Source of the DNA: Ectobacillus ponti
Lineage (GTDB): Bacteria; Bacillota; Bacilli; Bacillales; Bacillaceae_G
Assembly: GCF_024294785.1 (NCBI RefSeq)
Contig: NZ_JANCLT010000001.1
Location: 612,194 to 676,193, forward strand
Direction: 5' to 3'
DNA length: 64,000 nt
Position 1 is the first letter of the stretch, and every line of letters begins with the position of its first letter. Shown one piece after another: positions 26,738 to 35,962 of this stretch. Below the pieces are notes generated by a model. It saw nothing but the letters and a program-made list of their open reading frames with translations. It was not told where the DNA came from and did no database searches. A program made the position numbers and the translations under genes.

Positions 26738-27439
26738 ATGGATTTTAAAGGCGCTTACACATGGGGGAACTTTCAGTTCCTGTTAGACGGGTTTCTTGTT
26801 ACACTGGAGGTTGCATTCATCTCCATTCTGCTCAGCTTTGCGATTGGCAGCATTGTCGGCATTCTCCGGTATGCCAAAATTCCGGTTGTATCCGCTGCGT
26901 TAGCAGTTCTTGTAGAGATCATTCGAAATCTGCCGCTTCTTCTCATTATTTTCTTCACCTACTTCGCCCTTCCCGAGATAGGCATCAAGCTGGAAATCAA
27001 GTGGGCAGCCATTGCTGCTCTCACTATCTTTGAAGCAGCCATGCTCTCTGAGATTGTCCGAAGCGGCTTGCTTTCCATTGAGCGGGGGCAAATCGAGGCG
27101 GCGCGCTCGTCAGGTCTCACCTATGTGCAAACCATGCAGCACGTCATTTTGCCGCAGGCGCTTCGCCGTATGGTGCCGCCGATTGTCAGCCAGTTCATTT
27201 CCCTTTTAAAGGACACGTCTCTTGCCGTAATTATTGCATTGCCGGAATTAACACATAACGCACAAATTGTGAATGGACAAAATGTAAACTATATTATCCC
27301 AATCTTCCTACTTACAGCCGTGATGTACTTTGCTGTCAACTATACGCTGTCCCTTCTAGCAAAGCGTCTGGAGACGAGACAGCGCTCCCCGAAGGTGAAG
27401 GTGAACTCACAACAGGCTGCTCAAAGCTTGGGAGCATAG
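26738..27439 (+). CDS. glnP: Glutamine ABC transporter permease
   Basis: 233 residues, five or six membrane helices; EAA loop GQIEAARSSGLTYVQTMQHVILPQALRRMVPP. ATG 26738 has AAGGAGG seven bases upstream, so it is preferred over GTG 26735. Shares the RNIPLILITF / RNLPLLLIIF helix motif with GlnM, as expected of paralogous partners. Confidence 0.92.
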   Translation: MDFKGAYTWGNFQFLLDGFLVTLEVAFISILLSFAIGSIVGILRYAKIPVVSAALAVLVEIIRNLPLLLIIFFTYFALPEIGIKLEIKWAAIAALTIFEAAMLSEIVRSGLLSIERGQIEAARSSGLTYVQTMQHVILPQALRRMVPPIVSQFISLLKDTSLAVIIALPELTHNAQIVNGQNVNYIIPIFLLTAVMYFAVNYTLSLLAKRLETRQRSPKVKVNSQQAAQSLGA

Positions 27440-27458
27440 CCCTCTTCCATAATGCACC

Positions 27459-27490
27459 GCCGCAGCCGCTGATGGCTGCGGCTTCTTGTT
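27459..27490 (+). terminator. Terminator after glnP
   Basis: GCCGCAGCC-GCTGAT-GGCTGCGGC then TTCTTGTTT. The left arm and loop are identical to the terminator at 24213. Confidence 0.75.
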
Positions 27491-27494
27491 TCAC

Positions 27495-27530
27495 AAAAAA
27501 ACAGAAGCTCCGGTTCTGGAGCTTCTGCTG
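27495..27530 (-). terminator. Terminator after the ChrA pair
   Basis: CAGAAGCTCC-AGAACC-GGAGCTTCTG followed by TTTTTTT on the minus strand. Confidence 0.92.
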
Positions 27531-28058
27531 TTAAAAATTGATGGCGCCGTATAGAAGTGTGACTGCCACAACAAGGGCCGGATGCACCTTCATCCGCTCC
27601 ATGAGCACGTAGCTGCCGACCGCCAGAAACAGCATTTGCAGCATGCCGATCTTCAGGTAGGAATCATGAAAGGCCTGATAGGCCATCAGGCCGAGCAGGA
27701 CCGCAATCGTCGGCTTGACATACAAGGTCATCCGTTTCACCCGCGGCGAGTTGCGGAACTTATACAGCAGTCCCATCAGCGCAATCATGAGAATGAGCGA
27801 CGGGGCAACAGTGGCAAACACAGCCAGGAATGAGCCGAGTATGCCTCCCTGCATATATCCAATATAGCCGGCCATTTTCGTGGCAATCGGGCCCGGCAAG
27901 GCATTGCCCATTGCCAGCACTTCATTGAACTGCTGCAGGGTCAGCCAGCCGTACCGGTTCACCACTTCATTTTGGATCAACGGAATGGTCGCTGGCCCGC
28001 CGCCGTAGCCGAGCATATTGGTGCTGAAGAATGCCCAGAAAATGTGCCAGTAGATCAT
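27531..28058 (-). CDS. Chromate transporter, short ChrA subunit 2
   Basis: 175 residues, about five membrane helices, one half of a split ChrA. FFSTNMLGYGGGPATIPLIQNEVV and GNALPGPIATKMAGYIGY are the family motifs. Overlaps its partner by four bases (ATGA). Short ChrA pairs correspond to YwrA/YwrB of B. subtilis and are thought to export chromate, though the physiological anion may differ. Confidence 0.9.
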   Translation of the reverse strand: MIYWHIFWAFFSTNMLGYGGGPATIPLIQNEVVNRYGWLTLQQFNEVLAMGNALPGPIATKMAGYIGYMQGGILGSFLAVFATVAPSLILMIALMGLLYKFRNSPRVKRMTLYVKPTIAVLLGLMAYQAFHDSYLKIGMLQMLFLAVGSYVLMERMKVHPALVVAVTLLYGAINF

Positions 28059-28627
28059 GCGGGCATCCCCTTCCCTTTATTTTTCGGCAAGGTCCGCTTG
28101 CCCGGTTTCACTAACGCAAACAGCAGCAGTGCAATGATGACAATGCCGGGATGCACATGCAAGAACTGAATAAGCCCCAGGCCTGCCAGGACATGAAAGG
28201 AGGTAAGCGGCCATTTCAAGCCGGACAATGCCCCCTGCAGAAATTGCCACGTCAGCACCGCCAGCATGACACCCACCACAGGTACGATGGCCTTCGTCAT
28301 GCCCTGCACCCATTTCAAATCCTTAAAGGCTGTCAGGGTCGTCAGCAAGATGATCATCATAATAATGGTCGGCAGGACAGTGGCAAGGATCGCGTTCAGC
28401 ATGCCCAATATGCCGCCGACACGATAGCCGATGTAGCCCGCCATCTTCGTGTTGATGGGGCCCGGCAGCGTATTGCCGATTGCCAGCACATCACCGAATT
28501 CCTCTGAGGTCATCCATTGGAACCGGTCAACGACTTCCTTATGGACGAGCGGGATGATGGAGGGTCCGCCGCCATAGCCCAGAATACCGCTGCGAAAAAA
28601 AGCCACAAAAATGTCTGCTTGCTTCAT
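28055..28627 (-). CDS. Chromate transporter, short ChrA subunit 1
   Basis: 190 residues, same fold as the following subunit with FFRSGILGYGGGPSIIPLVHKEVV and GNTLPGPINTKMAGYIGYRVGG. The two motifs line up in both proteins, showing gene duplication. Starts six bases after the gamma-glutamyltransferase stop with a weak ribosome binding site, so it is likely coupled. Confidence 0.9.
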   Translation of the reverse strand: MKQADIFVAFFRSGILGYGGGPSIIPLVHKEVVDRFQWMTSEEFGDVLAIGNTLPGPINTKMAGYIGYRVGGILGMLNAILATVLPTIIMMIILLTTLTAFKDLKWVQGMTKAIVPVVGVMLAVLTWQFLQGALSGLKWPLTSFHVLAGLGLIQFLHVHPGIVIIALLLFALVKPGKRTLPKNKGKGMPA

Positions 28628-28633
28628 CGGCGC

Positions 28634-30250
28634 TTACCAGCTGGCAATGGCGCCGTCTGTCCGGGATTCGGTTCCGCCCATTAAGACGCCTGTTTCAGGG
28701 TTGCGCCAAATGATTTGGCCGCGGCCGAATTTCCCCGATTCCAGCGCCACTTCAATTTGATGCCCCTTCTGTACCAGCTCCTGGGCAATGTGCATCGGAA
28801 AACCGGTTTCCACCTCCACGCGCTTGCCTTCAAGCCACTGCCAGCGCGGCGCATCGAGTGCCGCCTGCGGATTCAAATGAAAATCAATGGTGTTCATGAC
28901 AACCTGCACATGTCCCTGCGGCTGCATATAGCCGCCCATGACGCCGAATGGCCCGACTGCCTCGCCGTCCTTTGTCAGGAAGCCCGGAATAATCGTGTGA
29001 TAGGTTTTCTTTCCGCCTGCCAGCGCATTCGGGTGCTCCGGATTCAGGCTGAAATCGTGGCCGCGGTTTTGCAGCGCAATGCCTGTACCCGGCACGACAA
29101 CACCGGAGCCGAAGCCCATATAGTTGCTTTGGATGAAGGAAACCATATTTCCTTCCCCGTCCGCCGTCGCAAGGTACACCGTACCGCCTCTTGGCGGCTT
29201 GCCCGGAGCCGGCGTGCAGGCTGTTGCCCCGACCGCTTCCCGGCGATCCTGGCCGTACGCATCGCTTAACAGCTCTTCTGCCGTTACGGACATATGCTGC
29301 GGGTCTGTGACGTACTCCTTGCCGCAGGCGAACGCCAGCTTCATCGCTTCAATCTGCTTATGGTAGGTGTCCGTTGTTTCCTTGCTTGCAAACTCAAAGC
29401 CTTTTAAAATATTCAATGCCATCAAAGCCACAATACCCTGTCCGTTCGGCGGAATTTCCCACACATCATAGCCGCGGTAGGACACCTTGATCGGCTGTAC
29501 CCACTCCGGCTGGAATGCCGCCAAATCCTCCTTCGTCAGGTAGCCGCCCTGCGCCGCTGAAGCAGCGGCCATTTTATCGGCCAGTGCACCGCGATAGAAG
29601 CTTTCTCCATTGGTACGGCCAACTTCTTCCAGTGTATCGGCATGATCAAGCGAAGACCAGATTTCCCCAACCTCAGGCGCTCTTCCCTTTGGCGCAAAGG
29701 TCTCAAACCAAGCGGTGAACTCTTCCCCGTCCAGCACCTGCCGGAAAATGTCATGCGCCCGCTTCCAAAACTTCCCAAGCGTTGGTGAAATCGGATAGCC
29801 GTTTGCGGCATAGTCAATTGCCGGCTGCAGCACCTCAATCAGCGGCAGGCGGCCGAAGCGTCTGGACAGCTCCGCCCACGCAGCCGGCGCTCCTGGGACT
29901 GTAACAGGTGTCCAGCCGAACTTTGGCATTTGCTCATGGCCCGCATCCTTGACTCCGGCAATGGAAATGCCCTTTGGCGCCGGGCCGCTGGCATTCAGGC
30001 CATGCAGCTCGCCTTTCGTCCAAACGAGCGCAAAGGCATCGCCGCCAATTCCATTGGACGTCGGCTCCACCACTGTCAGGCAGGCGGCTGTCGCGATTGC
30101 GGCATCAATGGCATTCCCGCCTTTTTTCAAAATATCCAGCCCTGCCTGAGCGGCCAGCGGCTGCGAAGTCGCCACCATTCCGTTTTTCGCATATACCACG
30201 TTTCGCTGTGATGTGTATGGTGCATATAGTGAATCAAATTGCAGCGTCAT
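28634..30250 (-). CDS. ywrD: Gamma-glutamyltransferase (YwrD-like)
   Basis: 538-residue Ntn-hydrolase of the gamma-glutamyltranspeptidase family, close in order to B. subtilis ywrD, which also neighbours ywrAB. Visible: GGNAIDAAIATA (44-55), NGIGGDAF, and the autoprocessing site GGT at 355-357, where Thr357 should become the N-terminal nucleophile. No signal peptide is seen, so it is probably cytoplasmic and would cut gamma-glutamyl peptides after uptake. It lies downstream of a peptide importer, with a hairpin between importer and ywrD not blocking its own promoter region (30251-30323). Confidence 0.9.
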   Translation of the reverse strand: MTLQFDSLYAPYTSQRNVVYAKNGMVATSQPLAAQAGLDILKKGGNAIDAAIATAACLTVVEPTSNGIGGDAFALVWTKGELHGLNASGPAPKGISIAGVKDAGHEQMPKFGWTPVTVPGAPAAWAELSRRFGRLPLIEVLQPAIDYAANGYPISPTLGKFWKRAHDIFRQVLDGEEFTAWFETFAPKGRAPEVGEIWSSLDHADTLEEVGRTNGESFYRGALADKMAAASAAQGGYLTKEDLAAFQPEWVQPIKVSYRGYDVWEIPPNGQGIVALMALNILKGFEFASKETTDTYHKQIEAMKLAFACGKEYVTDPQHMSVTAEELLSDAYGQDRREAVGATACTPAPGKPPRGGTVYLATADGEGNMVSFIQSNYMGFGSGVVVPGTGIALQNRGHDFSLNPEHPNALAGGKKTYHTIIPGFLTKDGEAVGPFGVMGGYMQPQGHVQVVMNTIDFHLNPQAALDAPRWQWLEGKRVEVETGFPMHIAQELVQKGHQIEVALESGKFGRGQIIWRNPETGVLMGGTESRTDGAIASW

Positions 30251-30323
30251 CCTTCTTCCTTCCCTTCCTCAGCGGCTTACAAAAAGCGGACACGTTCCGC
30301 CTAAACCACACTTTCTTATCTTG

Positions 30324-30361
30324 TATAAAGCAAGAATGACAGGCAGCTTCTCCTGTCATTC
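30324..30361 (-). terminator. Terminator after peptide importer operon
   Basis: GAATGACAGG-AGAAGCTG-CCTGTCATTC followed by TTGCTTTAT on the minus strand; a moderate T run, so readthrough into ywrD is possible. Confidence 0.7.
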
Positions 30362-30364
30362 TCT

Positions 30365-31336
30365 TCATCTTTCGTGACAGGCAACAAAATGGCCTGCGTC
30401 CACCTCACGCCACTCCGGACGCTCCTGCCGGCATTTCTCCGACGCGATCGGACAGCGCGTATGAAACGGGCAGCCGGATGGCGGATTTGTTGCGCTTGGA
30501 ATATCGCCTGTCAGCTTCACGCGCGGGCGCGCTTTTCCGACAACCGGACGTGGAATGGCCGACAGCAATGCCTCTGTGTATGGATGCATCGGCTTTTTGT
30601 ACAGCTCCTGCACAGGCGCCAGCTCCACCGCTTGGCCCAAGTACATCACAAGCACCCGGTCGCACAAATGCCGGACAACTCCTAAATCATGTGAAACAAA
30701 CAGATAGGTGAGATTGTGCTTGCTCTGCAGGTCCTGAAGCAGCTTAATGACCTGTGCTTGAATGGATACGTCGAGAGCAGAAACCGGCTCATCGCAGACA
30801 ATAAAGGACGGCTTAATGGCCAACGCGCGGGCAATCCCGATCCGTTGGCGCTGCCCGCCGCTGAACTCATGCGGAAAACGGTCATAATGCTCTTCCTTCA
30901 GCCCGACCTCCTGCAGCAAACGGATTGCTTCTTCGCGCCGCTCCTTCGCTGACATCTGCGTATGGATCAGCAGCGGCTCTTCAATCGCGTGGCCGATGCG
31001 CTGCTTCGGATTCAAGGAAGCGTACGGGTCCTGGAAGATCATCTGCATTTCCTTCTTTAAGGCTTTTGCATCTTGGGAAGACAGGGAACTCATCTCTTTT
31101 CCGCGGAAGGTCATTTCGCCTTCCGTCAGCTCCTCCAGCCCCAGAATTGTCCGGCCAAAGGTGGATTTTCCGCAGCCGGATTCTCCTACTACCCCGAGTG
31201 TTTCCCCTTCATAAATCTCCAGGGTCACACCATCGACCGCTTTTACGCTGCCGATGGTATGCTTCAGCAGACCGCCCTTGATCGGATAGTATTTCTTAAC
31301 ATTTTCCAAACGGTACAATACTTGTGCTTCGGACAT
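30365..31336 (-). CDS. Peptide ABC transporter ATPase (DppF/OppF type)
   Basis: 323 residues. Walker [14 protein letters not shown], signature FSGGQRQRIGIARAL, Walker B FIVCDEPVSALDVSIQAQ, H-loop SHDLGVVRHLCD. The C-terminal GCPFHTRCPIASEKC...C cysteine motif is that of oligopeptide ATPases. Starts two bases before the partner stop region ends. Powers uptake together with the upstream ATPase. Confidence 0.93.
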   Translation of the reverse strand: MSEAQVLYRLENVKKYYPIKGGLLKHTIGSVKAVDGVTLEIYEGETLGVVGESGCGKSTFGRTILGLEELTEGEMTFRGKEMSSLSSQDAKALKKEMQMIFQDPYASLNPKQRIGHAIEEPLLIHTQMSAKERREEAIRLLQEVGLKEEHYDRFPHEFSGGQRQRIGIARALAIKPSFIVCDEPVSALDVSIQAQVIKLLQDLQSKHNLTYLFVSHDLGVVRHLCDRVLVMYLGQAVELAPVQELYKKPMHPYTEALLSAIPRPVVGKARPRVKLTGDIPSATNPPSGCPFHTRCPIASEKCRQERPEWREVDAGHFVACHER

Positions 31337-31337
31337 G

Positions 31338-32300
31338 CTACACCTCCTGCAGCCAGCATTTGACAGTATGTGATTGGGATTGCTCGTAGACTGGCGGTTC
31401 GTTCACCTTGCAGGCCTCGACCGCATAGGTACAGCGCGGACGGAATTTGCAGCCGGTTATCTTCTCATGCAGGTTTGGCAGCGACCCCGGAATTGGCTTC
31501 AGTTCAAACTCTTCATCATCCACATTCGGAACGGAAGCCAGCAGTCCCTTCGTATATGGATGCTGCGGGTTTGTGAAAATTTCTTCTGTCGTTCCCTGCT
31601 CGATGATCTGCCCCGCGTACATGACAATCACACGGTCCGCAATCTCGGCCACCACACCCATGTCGTGTGTAATCATAATGATGCTTGTATCGAATTCCTG
31701 CTTCAAATCATTCAGCAGGTCCAAAATTTGCGCTTGAATTGTTACGTCCAGGGCTGTTGTCGGTTCATCCGCAATCAGCAGCTTTGGGTTGCAGGCAAGA
31801 GCCATGGCAATCATGACACGCTGCCGCATCCCGCCGCTCAGCTCATGCGGATATTGATTCATCCGCTTTTCCGCCGCCGGAATCCCGACCTTCTTCAGCA
31901 GTTCAATTCCCTTCTCATGCGCTTCCCGCTTCGACAGGCGCTGGTGGAGCATGAGCGGCTCGCGCAGCTGAAACCCGACCGTAAATACGGGATTCAGTGC
32001 TGTCATCGGCTCCTGAAAAATCATGGAGATTTCATTACCGCGGATTTTCCGCATATCATCAGCGCTCAGCTTGAGCAGGTCTGTTCCGTTAAATAGCACA
32101 GAACCGTTTGGAATTTGGGCGTTTTGCGCCAACAGCCCCATGATGGAAAGGGCCGTGATGCTTTTGCCGCAGCCGGATTCCCCGACGATGCAGAGCGTCT
32201 CGCCTCTCTCAAGAGAGAACGAGACGTGCTGCACTGCGGTTACGGTTCCTTTTGCCGTTTTGAAGTTCGTCACAAGATCTTGTACTTGCAGAACGGACAT
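31338..32300 (-). CDS. Peptide ABC transporter ATPase (DppD/OppD type)
   Basis: 320 residues. Walker [14 protein letters not shown], signature [15 protein letters not shown], Walker [32 protein letters not shown], and a C-terminal [14 protein letters not shown] motif. The frame is open to 32390, but that part covers the preceding gene; ATG 32300 with AGGGA starts the domain (MSVLQVQDL). Confidence 0.93.
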   Translation of the reverse strand: MSVLQVQDLVTNFKTAKGTVTAVQHVSFSLERGETLCIVGESGCGKSITALSIMGLLAQNAQIPNGSVLFNGTDLLKLSADDMRKIRGNEISMIFQEPMTALNPVFTVGFQLREPLMLHQRLSKREAHEKGIELLKKVGIPAAEKRMNQYPHELSGGMRQRVMIAMALACNPKLLIADEPTTALDVTIQAQILDLLNDLKQEFDTSIIMITHDMGVVAEIADRVIVMYAGQIIEQGTTEEIFTNPQHPYTKGLLASVPNVDDEEFELKPIPGSLPNLHEKITGCKFRPRCTYAVEACKVNEPPVYEQSQSHTVKCWLQEV

Positions 32301-32307
32301 GGAATCC

Positions 32308-33861
32308 CTACTTTCTGTATGCTTTGTATAGTGTCCACTGGCCTGTTGCGTCCATTTCAATGCCAGTGACGGATTGGTCATATGCTGCACTTACGACACC
32401 GTGATAGATTGGGAACACAGGAAGTTCCTTTGCCGCCAATTCATTGACTGCCTTCAGCTTCTCTTTGCGCTCCTCCGGCTTGACAGTTGTGCGGGACTCT
32501 GTGATCAGCTTATCCATCTCAGCATTTTTGTATTGTCCAAGATTTGTAGATCCTACACTGTCAGAATGCAAGCGCGGATAGAACAACTCACTGCCGTCGC
32601 CTGTTACGTTGGACCAAGCGGACAGCGCCATTTCAAACTCGCCCTTTTTCGTCTTGTCGAGGTAAGCGCCCCATTCGATTGTTTCAATCTTTACGTTCAA
32701 GCCAGCTTCAGCGAACTGTGCCTGCACAGCCTCTGCCATTTTCATGTAAGCAGATGTATTGGCTGCCAACAGCTTGATTTCTTTGCCGCCGAAGTTTCCT
32801 TCCTTCACCAATTCCTTTGCCTTCGCAGCGTCATACTTGATGCCCTTTTCTTCAATGGACTTGTCATAGCCAAACAGCTCAGGGCCCATGAAGCCTTTGG
32901 AAGCATAGCCGAGTCCATTCAGCTTTTTGATGTAGCTTTCTGTGTCAATCGCATACGATACTGCCTCGCGGAACTTCAGGTTGCTCATTGGCTCCTTTGT
33001 TGTATTGAAGACGACGTAGTACACAGGTGTACCCTTCTTCTTCATCGTTTCAATCGTTTTTACCTTCTCGATGCGCGGCAGCGTGTCGGAGGAAAGGCCG
33101 TCAATGAACTGTACCTGGCCTGTCTGCAGCATGGAAACAGCTGTGTTGGCATCCGGCACAACCTTGAATGTCACTTTGTCCAGCTTGGCTGCGTCTCTCC
33201 AGTAATCCTTGTTCTTTTCGAGAACGATGTCATCGCCATTTTCCTTCTTCACAAACTTGAACGGGCCTGTACCAACAGGATTTGTCATCAAGTCCTGCTT
33301 CTTGTCAGCTGTCGGGCTGATGATGGAAGCATTTGTATGAGCCAAAGCGGCAATCATGGCACCATACGGCTTTGCTGTTTTTAGCACGACTGTATACTCA
33401 TCCTTCACTTCAATGGAGGAAACTGGCTTCAGCAGGGAAGCGCGCGGTGCGGCTGTCTTTGGATCCTTCAGCTTATCGAAGGTATATTTGACGGCCTCGG
33501 CGTTGAATGGCGTGCCATCCTGGAATTTGACGTTCTTCTTCAGCTTGATGACCCAGGTGTTTTCATCCGGATTTTCATAGGATTCTGCCAGCAGCGGCTT
33601 CAGCTCCATTGTCTTTGCATCACGCTGGAACAGCGTTTCGTATACTTGATTGATTACATTGGATGAAACAGAGTCGTTCGTCAGCGTTGGCGACATGCCG
33701 ACAACCTTGGATGTCATCGCATATGTAATTTCCTGCGCTTTATTTTTTGCAGGAGCGCCCGAGCCCCCGGTGGACGCTGTTTTGCTGCCGCCGCAGCCTG
33801 TTAAAACGAGAGAAGCAGATACAAACATTGATGCCAATACCGTAAATGACCTTTTACCCAC
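32308..33861 (-). CDS. Peptide-binding lipoprotein (SBP_bac_5, OppA/DppA/GsiB-like)
   Basis: 517 residues, GTG start with GGGGGAA upstream. Signal peptide with lipobox LTGC (Cys at about 23), Gly/Ser linker, then a class-C solute-binding fold (ITYAMTSKVVGMSPTLTND; DPVGTGPFK-like FVKKENGDDIVLEKNKDYW). Ligand cannot be read from sequence; the gene order dppBC-A-DF followed by gamma-glutamyltransferase favours peptides or glutathione. Confidence 0.92.
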   Translation of the reverse strand: MGKRSFTVLASMFVSASLVLTGCGGSKTASTGGSGAPAKNKAQEITYAMTSKVVGMSPTLTNDSVSSNVINQVYETLFQRDAKTMELKPLLAESYENPDENTWVIKLKKNVKFQDGTPFNAEAVKYTFDKLKDPKTAAPRASLLKPVSSIEVKDEYTVVLKTAKPYGAMIAALAHTNASIISPTADKKQDLMTNPVGTGPFKFVKKENGDDIVLEKNKDYWRDAAKLDKVTFKVVPDANTAVSMLQTGQVQFIDGLSSDTLPRIEKVKTIETMKKKGTPVYYVVFNTTKEPMSNLKFREAVSYAIDTESYIKKLNGLGYASKGFMGPELFGYDKSIEEKGIKYDAAKAKELVKEGNFGGKEIKLLAANTSAYMKMAEAVQAQFAEAGLNVKIETIEWGAYLDKTKKGEFEMALSAWSNVTGDGSELFYPRLHSDSVGSTNLGQYKNAEMDKLITESRTTVKPEERKEKLKAVNELAAKELPVFPIYHGVVSAAYDQSVTGIEMDATGQWTLYKAYRK

Positions 33862-33875
33862 TGAAATTCCCCCTG

Positions 33876-34769
33876 TTATTTTTCTAGATTCATATTTGGA
33901 TCAAGCGCGTCGCGCAAGGCATCTCCAACGACGTTGAAGGCAAACACGACAAGCATGATGGCAATACCCGGAACAATAATGAGATGCGGTGACGTCCACA
34001 TGAATTCGCGGCCTGCAGCAATCATGGCCCCCCACTCCGGCGTCGGCGGCTGGGCGCCAAGACCAAGAAAGCTGAGCGAAGAGGTAGAAAGAATCGCAGT
34101 TGCCATACGCATCGTTGCAAAAACGATAATAGAATCCATGCAGTTCGGCAGTACATGGCGGAAAATGATGCGTGTATCGCTGGCCCCAACGGATTTCATC
34201 GCCAAAATGTACTCCCGCTTTTTAATGGAGAGAACATTCCCCCGCACAATGCGGGCACAGGACGGGATGGACCAAATGCTGATTGCGATGACCACGTTGA
34301 CAAGGCTTGTGCCAAGAATGGCGATGATGAGCATCGCCAGCAAAATGCCGGGAAAGGCGAACAGCAGGTCGACAAAACGCATGATAATGCCGTCAAGGCG
34401 GCGATAGTAGCCGGCCAGCAGACCAAGTGTTACCCCGCCCAGCAGGCCGAGCGTTACGGCTCCGAGCCCGACAAAAAGGGAAATACGTGAGCCGTATACA
34501 ATGCGGCTCCACAGGTCGCGGCCAAAGTTGTCTGTTCCCAAAATATGATCAGGTGATCCGATCGGCAGCTCTGATAGATTCAGGTTCTGCTTGACCGGGC
34601 TGTGCTGGACAAGCAATGGCGCAAATACAGCCAGCAGCACCTGCACGATGATAATGGCCAGACCAACAAGCGCAACCTTGTTCTTCGCAAAGCGCTTCCA
34701 CACCGCAAATTCCCGCTTCTTTTTCGCAAGCGGCTGCGATGGCGTTGCCTTCACCACTTGTGCATCCAT
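33876..34769 (-). CDS. Peptide ABC transporter permease (DppC/OppC type)
   Basis: 297 residues. N-terminal OppC_N helix (about 31-52), GTDNFGRDLWSRIVYGSRISLFVG, five or six helices, and the EAA loop EYILAMKSVGASDTRIIFRHVLPN. Ends LRDALDPNMNLEK, typical of the family. AAGAAAGGAGG-like site precedes the ATG. Confidence 0.94.
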   Translation of the reverse strand: MDAQVVKATPSQPLAKKKREFAVWKRFAKNKVALVGLAIIIVQVLLAVFAPLLVQHSPVKQNLNLSELPIGSPDHILGTDNFGRDLWSRIVYGSRISLFVGLGAVTLGLLGGVTLGLLAGYYRRLDGIIMRFVDLLFAFPGILLAMLIIAILGTSLVNVVIAISIWSIPSCARIVRGNVLSIKKREYILAMKSVGASDTRIIFRHVLPNCMDSIIVFATMRMATAILSTSSLSFLGLGAQPPTPEWGAMIAAGREFMWTSPHLIIVPGIAIMLVVFAFNVVGDALRDALDPNMNLEK

Positions 34770-34786
34770 ATTGGGTTCCTCCTTTC

Positions 34787-35728
34787 TTAATCGTAGCTGA
34801 TACGCGGATCGATAAAGATGTAGACAATATCCACCAGCAGGTTAATGATGACAAACAGTGCCGCGATTAAGAGCACGACTCCCTGTACCATTGGAAAATC
34901 ACGTGCCGCAATGGCTTCGACAACAAGACGGCCGACTCCATTAATGGCAAACACCTGCTCCGTAATGATGGCGCCTCCGAGCAATAGCCCGAAGTTCATG
35001 CCGATAACAGTGACAACCGGAATGAGGGCATTGCGAAGAGAGTGGACCAGAATCACCGTACGCTCCTTCAGCCCCTTCGCTCTTGCTGTCCGTACATAAT
35101 CCGCACGGATGACCTCCAGCATGGAGGAACGGCTCATTCTGGCAATCATGGCAGCTGAGCCCGTGCCAAGCGTGATGGCCGGCAGCGCAATCTGCTGCAG
35201 CCCTTCCAGCGTCCATGGCGGAGCGGTCAGACCGCCTACCGGAAACCATTGCAGGTTAACAGCGAAAACAAGAATCAAGATGGCGCCCAGCCAGAAATTT
35301 GGAACAGAAATTCCCGCAAGCGATGCAACTGTTGCAGCCCCATCCAGCCAGGTGTTCTGTTTCATGGCGGAGATAATTCCCGCGCTTACCCCAATCAGGA
35401 TCGCGATTATAATACTCGCAATCGCCAAAGTCAAAGTATTCGGAAACCTCGAGGCAATTGCCTCTTCAACCGGCTGCTTCGTCTGGAACGAGTAACCGAA
35501 GTTTCCATGGATGATGCCGTTCATGTAGGAAGCATATTGCTCCAGCACCGGCTTGTCCAATCCGAGCTTTGCTTCAATATTGGCAATTTCTTCTTTTGTC
35601 GCTGTCGGCCCCGCAATCATGCTCGCGGGATCACCCGGCGCAATATGCATGCTCATGAAAACGATGAAGGAAATGCCCACAAGCAGCAGCAGCAGCTGCA
35701 GAATGCGCCTTACAATCAAAGCAACCAA
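34787..35728 (-). CDS. Peptide ABC transporter permease (DppB/OppB type)
   Basis: 313 residues, six membrane helices. N-terminus IVRRILQLLLLLVGISFIVFMSMHIAPGDPA, EAA loop RADYVRTARAKGLKERTVILVHSLRNAL, C-terminus YIFIDPRISYD, all standard for DppB. First gene of the five-gene operon; CodY-like boxes lie just before its promoter. Confidence 0.94.
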   Translation of the reverse strand: MVALIVRRILQLLLLLVGISFIVFMSMHIAPGDPASMIAGPTATKEEIANIEAKLGLDKPVLEQYASYMNGIIHGNFGYSFQTKQPVEEAIASRFPNTLTLAIASIIIAILIGVSAGIISAMKQNTWLDGAATVASLAGISVPNFWLGAILILVFAVNLQWFPVGGLTAPPWTLEGLQQIALPAITLGTGSAAMIARMSRSSMLEVIRADYVRTARAKGLKERTVILVHSLRNALIPVVTVIGMNFGLLLGGAIITEQVFAINGVGRLVVEAIAARDFPMVQGVVLLIAALFVIINLLVDIVYIFIDPRISYD

Positions 35729-35867
35729 TTGATTCCCCCCTCAGCTTATGTTTGCAGCCCCTATAAAGAATAATCCATTACAAAAGCTGATACAATTTGA
35801 AATCAACATGCGATTGTCATGCTTTTCAGTGATTTTTTATAACATTCGCACTATTGATTTAGTGATG

Positions 35868-35932
35868 ATTATATCCCATAAATTCCAAAAAGAAAACCCC
35901 ATTTTTAGAAAATCACATATTTTCTGACAAAT
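35868..35932 (-). promoter_or_regulatory. Peptide importer promoter with two CodY-like boxes
   Basis: Minus strand TATAAT at 35873-35868. Immediately upstream, GATTTTCTAAAAATG (35914-35900) and ATTTGTCAGAAAATA (35932-35918) each match 12 of 15 positions of the CodY consensus AATTTTCWGAAAATT, 18 bp apart. The nearer box touches the -35 region, so repression in rich medium is inferred. Confidence 0.6.
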
Positions 35933-35962
35933 AAAAACCCCCTGCGAGGCTGCAGGAGGTTT
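35931..35962 (-). terminator. Terminator after lrp-like gene
   Basis: ACCTCCTGC-AGCCTC-GCAGGGGGT stem (one G-T pair) followed by TTTTATTTG. Confidence 0.85.
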
